A stretch of DNA of 64,000 bases. Origin: Magicicada septendecula (lineage: Eukaryota > Arthropoda > Insecta > Hemiptera > Cicadidae). The translations under genes and the position numbers were made by a program. The stretch spans positions 123,913,927 through 123,977,926 of the forward strand of contig CM068367.1 in assembly GCA_034769895.1 (NCBI GenBank), given 5' to 3'. Each line of letters begins with the position of its first letter. The stretch's first letter is position 1. The notes below the pieces were generated by a model. It was given only the letters and a program-made list of their open reading frames with translations, ran no database searches and was not told the DNA's origin. Below are positions 26,401 through 38,400 of the stretch, piece after piece.

Positions 26401-29400
26401 CACTTTTTTTATAAATTCTTTTTCTTCCTTATTTCCTTCATAAATTGTTTCCTAAATAATAGGTAGCAAGTTGTTCTTACTTCGTTTTTGAATTTTATGC
26501 ATTTCAATAAATTCTTTTTCTTCCTTATTTCCTTCATAAATTGTTTCCTAAATAATAGGTAGTAAGTTGTTCTTACTTCGTTTTTGAATTTTAGCATTTT
26601 CAATAAATTCTATCTTCCATACATTCAATTACTCATAATATTTTTTCATGGAAGCCTGGTTATATACACCCTTTATCCTTTCTGAGTCTATTTCCTTTAT
26701 TTCATAAGTATTATTATTTTTCACATTGGATATGATATATGGTCCGGTGTTTAACAGCAATAACTTCTTCGTTATTCCTTCCAGTGTGCTGGGTAGTTCA
26801 CGATTTCTTAACAAAATTTTTTCTCCCTTTTCATATTTTATTAATTTACCACTAGCCTTTTGATACTTATTTTACCGTTTTATCTGGTCTTCAGCCACCT
26901 TGTTGTAGAATTTAGCTTTGTCAAATCTGTACATATGGTTACTGGGGAATTCGAGGATATCCGTGATCTCTCGTGGGGGTGGTTTCTCGTACATAGCAGA
27001 GTATGGGGTTGTCCCTATAGCTGGATGGTATGCCAAGTTGAGGAATTCCTCCGTGGCTTCTAGATAGTCTTGCCACCTTTTTTGTTGATGGTGACAATAA
27101 GTTCTTAGGATCCTCCCCACTTCTCGCAACACCCGCTCTGCCGGATTGCTGCTCGGATGGTAGACCGAGGTCTTGTATGTACGAATGCCCAATGACAATA
27201 ATGTATCTCGCCATCTTCCACCCTTAAACTGGGTTCCATGATCAGTAATGATCGAAGATGGTTTCCCCAGGTGTGGGATATACTGTTCCGTTAGTATCCC
27301 CAGAATTTTCCGGGTAGTCGCTCGATTAGTAGGGTATAGCTTAACATACTTGGTGAAGTGGTCCATTATGATGGTTAGGTACCGATATTGGTGTCGACCT
27401 CCACTACGGGGAAATGGTCCGCAAATGTCTAGGAAAACCTTCTCCAATTTTGCTTGGGAAGTGATTGGGATCATCACACCTTCCTTCTTCTCATTATTAG
27501 TTTTTACCAGCTGGCAGATTTTACAACCTTTTATATACATTCGGACTTTCCTATTGATGTTTTTTATATGGCAGCTCTCCTCCAGAGCTTTTATTACCTT
27601 GAGGGCGCCCATATGCCCATAACATATGTGGTAGTTCACTATCAATTCCCTTTCAATCTGTGTCGGAACAACCACCTTCCAGATCTCTTCCTTCAAGGAG
27701 GTTTTAATGAACAATATTTGTTTATTTATCTGGTAATATTCAGCAACGGTTTCGTCTCCCTCTTCTAGCCGAAGTTTGAGGTTTCTCAATTTCGGGTCCG
27801 CTTGTTGGTGGGTGCTCATGTTGGTCAATATTGTTGTTAAATCGGCTCTGGTGCTAAGAAGATGGTATATTTTTAGCACGCTTTCCTTCTCCCCTTCGAA
27901 AGTTTGTTCTCCCACATTGACCCGGGATAACACATCCGCTACTACATTCTTTTTACCTGGGATGTATTCCCATTGTAGATGGTATTCTTGAAGGGCAAGT
28001 ATCCACCTCGTTAGTCTGCCATGGTTCAGTTTGCAGCTTTTCAAGAACGAAATAGATTTATGGTCAGTTCGGACAGTAACAGGGTATCCCAAAATGTAAG
28101 TGCGGAACTTACCGCAAGCAAATACCACGCTCAGTAATTCTTTTTCCGTCACCGTGTAATTCTTTTCGCACTGGTTCAAAGACCTGCTCGCGAAGCTAAT
28201 TACTTGATGTTGACCCTTCTCATCCTCTTGATACAGTGTCGTTCCCAGACTGATGTTGCTGGCATCGCAATTCATGAAGAATGGTAATTTAAAGTTTGGG
28301 TGGCGAAGTATTATAGTTGCCAGAAATTTGTCCTTAATTTGTTGAAAAATCCCCTCTTGTTCCTTACACCATACCCATTTGTTTTTGGATGATAATTGAG
28401 GTTGAAACCTCGCGGTTAACTCTGAATATTGTTCCTGGAACTTTCTATAATAATTGCAGAGTCCCAGGAACGACTGTAATTGCTTCCTGTTTTTGGGTGC
28501 CGGGAATTTCTGAATGGCTTCCACCTTTTCTGCCGACGGTGAGATTCCTTGATCGTCCAAGTTAAATCCTAAAAATTGCACTTCTCTGGCAATAAACTTG
28601 GATTTTTCCAACTTCAGCGTTACGTTACTGGCAGATAATTTCTCAAGCACATGTTCCACACGGTAACAGTGTTCCTCCCACGTTTCAGATGTTATTAGTA
28701 TGTCGTCGACGTACACTGTTGTAAACTGAAGTGCTTCTTGTCCCAATATCTGGTCCATGCAGGTCACAAAGATGGCAACTGAGTTTACCAATCCGAAGGG
28801 CAATCTTTTGAATTGGTAATTGCGTCCTTCGAATATGAAAGCCAGATATTGGCAACTCCGTGGGTGTAACTCTACCTGCCAGTAACCGCACACCGTATCC
28901 CAGGTACTGAAGTATTGGGTACCATGGAAGCGTTTCAGGATTTCCTCAATCTCACCGGGCGATGTTCTATCGTTAATTATTTTTTTGTTTATTTCCCGAG
29001 CATCCAAGCAAAGCCGGACTTGGCCGTTTTTCTTGGGAATTGCGACAATAGGGCTGGTGTATGGGGATTGGCTAGGTTCTATAATATCGCTATTAATCAT
29101 TCGGTTGATTTCCGCTCTCACAGCCTCCCTTCGAGGATGCGCAATAGGGTAGGATTTCCTATTAAACTCCACTGTATCTCGGAATTGAAGGGTACATTGA
29201 TAATTTCTTACCTTGCCTGGCTCATCGGAAAATACTGAGCGGTACTTTTCATAAATTTTTATCCACTGATTTGCTTGAGTATTGGGTAATTTCTCTCTAT
29301 TAATTCCGCTTCGGAAATCCCTTATCTCCTGTATTTTCTGAGACCATAAATCTTCGTCCGTAGTTTCGTATACTATGGTGTTAGAAATGGTGTTAGTATT

Positions 29401-32400
29401 AGCACAATTAATGCTACGTATTTGCTGGTGGATACTGCTGGGAAGTGTTATCTCACTACCGACTAAATCGGCCGTCCAGGTCAGGTCTCCAGTAAAAAGT
29501 GATACCTTCTCCATTCGTAAATCGATAATAGCCGAGTTCCTTCTCAGCACATCACATCCCACTAATATGTTGAAGGGTAATCCTGCCGCAATTAAGAAGA
29601 CCATGTTCATAGCTATACCCTTACTAATGACATTCAATGATACTTGTTTTCTGATTGTCTTGTTTTGGCGACCAGTGGCACCGATTAATACAATGTTATT
29701 TATAGGTAAGGTTGGCAATAACTTACCACATTTTCCTTGGATTCTCTCCAATTCTGTAGTGTTAATTATAGATACATTCACACCTGTATCGATCATTAGT
29801 TGTGCGAATGTTCCTTCGATTTCTGCATTAATATAAATTATTTCATTGTTTATTATAGGGAGGCGAGTGTCATCCTCCTCCAGTAGTTCATTTCGAATAT
29901 TTTTCAAATAATTACATCGAATGATAGTAATTTTATTGTGATGATTTACTCTTGGCAATTCTTTTATATACCCAGGCGATAGAAGCAGCAAAAGGTCCTT
30001 ATTGTTTATTACTGCCTCCTCCCGTTTAAATTCTCCTCATCTTGGTTATTAATTGGACCAACAGAGGCATCAGTGGGGAAACCTTGAGTAGGTTCCAGCC
30101 TTTCAGTTCTCGGTTCGTATGTTTGTTCCCTATTTGTATGCCGCGCCGGGTCATCTAGGCTTGTACTTCGCCTTGGCGGATTATAACTGGAGTTGTCCCG
30201 TTCTCGGCTTCTGTGTCGATCTTCGTACTCGTGTACGCTGCTCCGCCATTGATGGTTATACCTGCGATGGTTGTTTCCTTCTGCCCGTATAAAATTTACC
30301 CGAGGTCGGGAGAACCTGTTGTTGTTGTTATTATTATTAGGGTAACCCCTATTGTTATTGTAAAATCGCTCGGTGTTATTGGTATGATTGGGGTTTCTCT
30401 GGCTATTTACATTATTATTCGGGTAATAATTACCTCGATTACCGGAGAACCCGTTATTATTTCAGTTAATATTCGGGTTTGTATTACCGTGGTTATTGTT
30501 GTTATTGTTACCGTTTGTGGGGTGCTGATTATGGTAATTTGGATTATATCTGTTTCCTTGGTACCCACTGTTGATCTGTTGACTATTATTGTTCGATGAC
30601 GGATTATTTCGAACTTCTGGCCGCTCATTTCTCCTTCTACTCTGCCTGTAATATTCTTCGTTCTCATAATTTTCTAATAGCTCCGTCATCGCCTGTATGG
30701 TCTTTATCTGGCTACCTCTTCGAGCTCTTATGACCTCTTCGTCATAATGATAGGAAAGCTTGTTCACCAGGCATTCCTCTGGTATGGCTGGTTCCAGGTG
30801 CTTGGCCAGGCACACCTTCCCAAGGAAGTATGCAGTCATGGTACTGCCAAACTGAGTTTTGTATCGGCCATTGCAGATGTTGTCCCTTATTAAATTCTGG
30901 GTGGTCTCTGACCAATACTTGGACTTGAACAAACTTTTGAACTGCTGATAATTGTTTATCTCGCTCCTGTTCGCCATCCACCAATTGTCCGTCATATCCC
31001 GGAATGATTCGTCCAATAGTTCTCGACTATTGGACCATCGTTTATTTCTATGTTTGGCCATATATTCCTCGATACGGGCCAAGAACTCCATCGGCTTCCT
31101 TTTATATTGGCGGAAGTTAAGCCATTCTCTGTTCTCGTTGATGGGGATATTAGTGAAGCTGGTTGGTCGGTTCCGAATTGCTTCCATGTCCTCCTGGTTC
31201 TGTCTCACTTGACCAGTGATGTTAGTCATCGCTTCCTCCATTCCGTCACATCTTTCCGTAATTCGAGTTCGTACCTTACTGAGTTCTTCCTGGCTTAACT
31301 TTCGGTTTTCTTCTGCCTTCTTGCGATTAGATTCTTCAAGATTTGTGACCTTGGTGTTCACCACTTCCTTGAATTCTTGTACCTCCACTTCCGTCAGCCG
31401 ACATCTTCCATCAACTTCTCTTATCTGTTGATTTATAGTTATGGTTTCGTCTTCCAGCCTTTTGGTCATAGATTTCTTATTATCTTTGAGTTCTTTGTTC
31501 ATTTCCTTTCTTAATAGCTCCATTCGTTCGTCTAACTTGTCTAAATTCTCTTGGTTAACTTCTCGTAATTCTTCTCGTAAGAGTTGGTTATCCTCTCTTA
31601 ACTCTTCCAATCTTTCCCCCATCTTATCTTCCATTTTCTTGTTATTCTCCTCCAATTTTTCTTCCATCTTCTTGCTATTTTCCCTTAATTCTTCCTTCAA
31701 TCGTTGGTTGTCGTTTTCTATCTTCTTCCTAGTTTCATCAATTTTCTTATTGGTCTTTTCGATCTTCCGGCCCAATTCTTCCTTTGTGGATTGGTTGTCC
31801 TCCTTCAATTCTTCTAACCTTTTCCCCACTTCTTCTTCCATCTTCTTACTGTTCTCTTCAATATCCTTCCTTAATTCTTCCTTCGTGGATTCTATGTTCT
31901 TCTTTATTTCATTCAAATTGTCCTTCAAGGACTGTTGGTCTTCTTTCCTTTCCTTACTATTTTCTTCTGTGGTGGAATCCATTTTCTTTTCCATCTTCTT
32001 GCTGTTTTCTTCCATGTCCTTTTTCAAATCTTCTAACCTTTTATTATTTTCTTCTGTAGTAGAATCCATTTTCTTGTTCAAGTTTTCCTCCATCTTCTTT
32101 CTATTTTCCATCATCGCCTAAAAACATTTCGTGTACTGTCATGTTTTCTGTTTCCTTCTCCGGAACATTGATTTCCCCTGTTTGTGTGGGTACTTCGGGT
32201 TGTTCCTCTGGTGGTGCTGGTTTTTTATGTTCCACCCGTTCTAATATCTTTTCCACGTCCTCCACTGGGGGTCGCCTCCTTATCATCCATATTGAGTTCT
32301 TTTTCGGCCTCCGCCACTCTCTTCTTTGATGTGGCACAACGCTGCATCTTCCCTGATTCCCTGGCTGGATAACCGCTGCCAAGCTGAATTAGAAATTGGG

Positions 32401-35400
32401 CAAGTAATTACAGCCTTTCAACCCCTAATTACAGCCCTTTAGTTGGACGCCAATTTTGTAATAAAACAAAATAATTAAGTGTGTATGTGTAGTAATGTTC
32501 CTCTTTGGAAACGTCAATTTGGTAACGTTTCCGGTCTTCGTGGTTACAAAATAAAATCTGTTTGAATGTTGTTATCACAATTTGAAATAAAAAAATTTTA
32601 TTATTTATTTCAAAAAAAAAAAAATTTCTGAAAAAATGTTTTCTGAGTATTTAAGTTCTTAAAATTTAGGAACAAATCAAGTTTATTGGTTGTAATTAAA
32701 ATTATGATGGTATTGTGTTTATTTTGGTAATAGTGTCACTTTCAGTAAATTTGTTTAAAAGACAATCTGGTTAACTCCAAGTTTAGGCGAAAAACGGCTC
32801 TCTTCTTCTTCTTCTTCTTCTTGAAACATTGTTTCGTATATACCGCCTTTCGGTTAGTTGGGTTTCTTGATTAATTTACCTGTTAAGCCTTTTTATAATA
32901 AAAATCAACTCCAAATTACCAAAACAGAACGTTTATTAATAAAAATAATGAATTTGTTCGATTAAAATCGATGTTACAATGTAGTATCGACTCACTCAGG
33001 GCCGGTCGATATAAAAAGTTTACATTAGTATTATAAAAATATGGTTCTTTAAACGGTTATTTAAGATATAGCCAGAGAAGGTCATGGGCAGGAAAGTATA
33101 ACACTTACAATTATAAAATGCCTTAATATTAAACAATACAATGATAATTAGAAATAATAAAAGTTTATATATGATTTTTATTCAAACCAATTTCAGCCAA
33201 ATGTCGTTTTTCTACAGCAGTGAGAATGGATCAAAATGGCCGACTGACGCATGCGCGATGAAGCCTCTAACATTGACGAAGTATTTGTTGAAATAAAGAT
33301 GTCCTTTCTTCGTGTAAATGGTCTCAGCAATTGTATATGATAGTCCTGGATATATTTGAATGTCACTGGTGTATGATGGAATAGTTCACTTGGTGTAAAA
33401 TGTTGTTATTGGATATATCTCATTGTGTCTATGTGTGTCGGTTTAACCTCGAATTTTCAGTCTGTATATGGTGTAATATCAGTGTTATTCCGTTTAATTA
33501 GTTTTATGTGGTTCAGTTTATTGGTGTTACGCTGTTCATAGGTCAACTTCACCACTTCACAATAAATAAAATAGTTTAAAATAATTTTATACAAAATTTC
33601 ACCGAACTCGGTTATAACGTAACCGCCATTAAAGGTTATTTCTAGCAAATATTCACATTAAGTGCACTCTGCAACGTATAATAATGAACTGTTCTGATTT
33701 CCTTCGTCTCCTGAAAATCTTAGCCTATTTAATATATCTTATACATTGTTTCACATTATCTTAGCTTCCGATACATTTTATTTTTATACATTATGCTCAG
33801 AAAATAATTTTGTTATTAGTTAACTGTACGAAATATTAAATACATATTCGGTTTCATTATTCTATTCTGCTTATTTTGCTAGTAATTAATATAGTGTTAC
33901 AAAGTTTCATTAGAAAATTATATTTATTACATTTTTGGAATGTAGGCCTAAAATTATACTTCCTGTTGGTCTAAGCAAATAATAGCCATTTCCCTAATAT
34001 AATTATTATTCTATTAAATCTGAAATTGATATAATTGTCTATTCTTACTTAATTTATTGCAATTTAGTTTATTAATGATGCTTTTTAAATACAATTCATT
34101 TGTATATGACTCCTCCTATGATAATGTCAGTTAGTCTATTCCATTTTTAATGGTAATTTTATTAGATAAATAAATAATTTTACTTATATAATGACCATAT
34201 CTTTAGAAAGCCTTATTTACATGGTATACTATATGTTGAGTTTATCTTGCATAAATATTGTCAGTTTAACTGGCTTATAAGACTAGATTTATTAATTATT
34301 CTGCAGTTTAAATTCATTATATGGCCTAGATTTGATGTGTTGCTATTTGCAAAATTTTTACCAATGTAGTTATTTTATATCCTTCTCTGACTTCTTATCC
34401 TTATATACTTTATTAACAATTAGTTCTTTGACTGGTATAACAGTGATTATTGATTGTACAATTAAAATATAACACCTATCTCTATCAAAACTGGTACCTT
34501 GAATAATACCTTTTATGTGTATTGATTACCTAGTAACATAATTAAAAATATTTTATAACATTGGGAATGATATCTACTTTTAGATAGGGTATTCCAAATT
34601 TAAATTGACAACAAAATAACAGCTTATAGCAATAATATCCCTTACTCATAATTCTTATTTGTCTAGTTATTATATGGAACAGGAACATAACATCTTGGTT
34701 CCATATAATGGTTAACACTTCTTAAAACTAATTATTAACAGTCTGCTCTGTATTTCCCAATTTTAAAGATTTATTCCCCCTCTTTAAGTATAACACTGGC
34801 TATCTGTTTCTTATTTCATTCTATGGAATGTTCATATAGCTTCAGTAGCCTTTCATTAGTAATATTACTATTTCATATCAAAATAGATACTGTTCACAAA
34901 ACACTTAAAGTTTATTACTTTGTACTGCAACTCATGCACCTTTTTAAAGTTTATCAGTTATAATTCGATAACTTACACTTGTCCATGGTGATTTATTAAT
35001 ATTATTACTAGTCCTTTTCTAGCTTTATAACATGAAATATTCAACCATGGGGGGACTGTGAAGATTTGTTCATACAAACTAAACAATAACTTTTTTGGAT
35101 GCACTGTTATTTACTACTATTAACACTTTTGGTTTTTGTCAGTTTTACATTGTGATATGGTTTTTTTGGGGTGTTATACTTTCTCTTTGGACATTCATTT
35201 ATTTTTGGGGTTTTTGGGTTCTCTCCCTATGGGGTTTCTATTTTATATGGGTCGTCTCACTTCCTTCTTCTTTCTTCAATATTTTTGGTCATTCTTCCTT
35301 CTTCTTTCTTCAGTATTCTTGTTCATTTTATATTTCTTCTTCCTTCTTTCTTCTTTCTTCAGTACCATTTCGCTGCGTATGCTTTTGTTTCTTCTGGTCT

Positions 35401-38400
35401 GGTTTCTTTGTCGGGGTATCTTAATTGCCTGCTTCTATCTTACCTGGGTAATTTTGTTATTCACATTTTTAGTTTTCTGGATTTTTAAATTTGTAGTATA
35501 TATATTATTTGCAGATTTTTTCTTTATTTTAACTTTTCTTGTGAGTATATTAATTAATAGTGCCTTTTAATTGATTCTCATCTGGATATTCCATATATTA
35601 GAGCTTTATTAATGATCATTGAGTAATGTATTTGTGTGGATTATCTGTCATGCTACAATATTTAAGCACGCAAACAATTAAAAATGAAACCCGAAGCACT
35701 GTTTTTGTAAAAGAGCCTTTAGCGGTACGAAACAAGAAACGTTCTGCGACACTGCGACATTACTAATGCTAGTAATCGACATTACAAAAGATAATCGATT
35801 CTCCACTGTCGATCGCGGATCCTCTCTACCTATCTACGACGCTTCATCTTAATAAAATAAGAAGTTATTATCGAAGCTATTATATTCCTTATTTAGAAAT
35901 AGAAATTATAAGATCATAATAAGGTAGTATAAATAAAATTCCTTTTGTTTGGAATAGATTCTTAATCTCGGTGATCATCGCAGATAGCAGACATCGCTTC
36001 TTGCTTCTTACCGAAGAGAGGCTCTTTTGCAAAAACAGTGCTTATAAGAAAAAATCTGGTCTGTAATGAAATCCGGCTGGAATCTGGTCAGCTCTCTGAA
36101 AATCCGGTCTAGACCGGATTTATCCGGTCAGATGGTAACCCTAATCCTGCATGTATTTCAACTAGTGTAGCACTGTAGTTAAAAACAAGTGGGTTATGGT
36201 AATTTCTTGGGGACTAATGAATACATTAACAAAGTATAACTATGGAACTACTATAAATATCAATCTAAGTAAATATTTATACAATACTGTACAGTACTGT
36301 AGTCCTAACTCTACTAAATATAGTCGTATTGAAGAATATCAAATACAATTGAGTAAATAATAAAAGGCTTTAGTGCATGTTTAAAGTGTAAAACTTATTT
36401 TTAAAAAAATAAAATTTACAGAGAATTTTATTCTGAAAAAACTGATGTGAACAACAACAATTAAAAACGAACAAAAGTTTGAGAAATTTGACTTTTATTA
36501 AGTATAGGCCCGCCAGCCTTTCCTGAACAGTAACCTGCACCGATCCAATCCACGAATTACCCCCGACTTTCAAGTATAGCTAAGTTATCTAGAGAGAACA
36601 GAGGGGAGACGGAACTATAACATTCATTGTCTCATTTCCATATTCCTGTCTGTCACACACATGCTTCCGTTGTTCTCGCCAGTCTTGTTGCAGCCGATGT
36701 TCACACTAAGAAACACTGTATAAGACTGTTGTGTGCATGTGTGAAATAAATGAAAATTTTGTTAGCCTCGCAACGAGGTGTTTGTACACTGCACATACCT
36801 AAGCCACTGTTCAATTTCTATTGTCATGTTTTTTTTCCTTAACCGGATTCAAAATTGTAGATGTTTTATTTTCAAAACACGTAAATTTTATAAACATCTT
36901 TGGTTTAATTCTATATTTTAAAAGAGGAAAATTTTATTTCATAATATTCTAGGTTCATTGCTATATAGTGCAATGTTTTAAAAGAAAAAGCCAATTAATC
37001 ATGACTAATAGGTTACCTATTAGTCTATACTGTGACTGACCACATATTGACTGAAAATCTGTGCTGAAAATTTGAATCCACTGCAGCCAGTAATGAGAAT
37101 GTCATGTTGATACCAACACAGATAATAGTTGCTTCATCCAAAATCAGTATGAATTTCCATTTCAAACTGTATGCAGTTAATCCACATCAGAACAATAGGA
37201 ATGAGTGAATAAGTGAGGCATTTTTGAAAAGACAGTTGAAGTATAATTTTAGATCTTATAAACACAAATTAAATTTTAGTTTTAAATCGAAATGAACATA
37301 AATACATGGAAACTAAATTTGTACATACCGAGATTAAATTGAAGACTATAATCATTATACTACTGAGGATTCAAATTTTCAACACAACTTTTCAGTCAAT
37401 GGTATAATAGATGACCAGATAAATTGCCCCTTTCATATTAAAACATCACATTACACAGCAAAAATACCTAGAATTTAAAGAACAAATATTTCATACATAC
37501 TAAGAAATAATTCTGAGTAAAAATGTGTATAACTTTTTGCTGTTTTGTAAATAAAATAGTTGATATGTTGTGTTGCATTTAGACACATAACATTTTTAGT
37601 CCAAGTAGAATTTCCCGAACTTGTGTACAATTTTATTTTACATTATTAACTTCAATTACTTAAGAATAAAATTTTCTACAAACCTAACTACAAAATTTTT
37701 GTTGTTCATTTAGAAATTTAACCAAGTTTTGTATGCTAAATCTAAAAAATTGATTTTTTGAACTCAAATTGTTCATACTTTCAGCAATTTTCTTGTAAAA
37801 TACAAAAGATAGAGAGATCTGAGATCCTTTTCTATCTCAGGTCAAGCAATATAAGGACCCACTAATTTTGTCCTGTAATCCCCCTTTAGAACAGAAACAT
37901 GGATTAAATTTTTACCTAGCAATAACTTGAAACAAAACATTTCTAGACCCATGTTTATATAACATTTTTCCGCATTTTTAGCTCTAGAATCACGTCCTAA
38001 AATATTTCCTTTTCCTTCCGGAACTCCTGTACATTAGATTTCACTTTTTTTTGCAAACACCAAACTAAATACTAAGCATTCAAACTAAATTTTCTGAACA
38101 CATTTTTCATACTTGTTTTATTTAAAACACACAAATGAGTAATTGACAACAACATACATCAAAGCTGCGCCAAACAAAACTTTAAGCTATATGTCACCAT
38201 TTTAATAGCCATTAGTTATTTAAGTGACTAAAAGATCTCTCTGTTAAGTTACACGATAAGTCTAACAACTGTTAACTTTAACATAGGTTTCTTAAACAAA
38301 ATGTTCAGTTCTTAATGTAAAGAAATTATCCTAATTTGAGTAAAATATCTAAGACAATTTGTTATCCTGGACAAAGTCCAGGATACTGCCATAAATTGAG

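Larger units (their letters stand above)
21639..35657 (-). mobile_element. Ty3/gypsy-like LTR retrotransposon, 14.0 kb, nested in hAT
   Basis: Two 3,201-bp direct LTRs (21639-24839 and 32457-35657) flank a 7,617-bp interior. On the minus strand the LTR begins TGTAGCATGAC and ends TTTTATTACA. The target duplication is ATAT at 21635-21638 and 35658-35661. The coding order on the minus strand is gag then pol with protease-RT-RNase H-integrase, the Ty3/gypsy order. By eye the LTRs differ at about eight positions plus a few indels in homopolymers or CTT repeats, so insertion was recent. Gag and pol each contain one in-frame stop. No env was recognised. Confidence 0.95.
17610..36143 (-). mobile_element. 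hAT DNA transposon split by two nested insertions
   Basis: The left end TAGGCTTACCA (17610-17620) and the right end TGGTAACCCTA (36133-36143) are inverted repeats with one mismatch (TAGG[C/G]TTACCA). They are flanked by a perfect 8-bp duplication ATCCTGCA at 17602-17609 and 36144-36151, the hAT hallmark. Both subterminal regions carry repeated ATCCGG/CCGGAT and CCGGTC motifs (17635-17695, 36060-36130), likely transposase binding sites. Without the nested elements at 19063-21034 and 21639-35657 the element is about 2.5 kb, normal for an autonomous hAT. The transposase gene is on the minus strand, antisense to LMLN. Confidence 0.93.

Noticed and set aside
25925-26605. Regularly spaced repeats as a CRISPR array
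   Set aside because: Units are tandem with similar sequence throughout, no unique spacers, inside a eukaryotic retrotransposon.
31441-32121. 226-codon + strand ORF rich in Ser and Leu, and other + strand ORFs at 27248-29836
   Set aside because: They are antisense shadows of gag and pol; the minus-strand frames have clear domain content.
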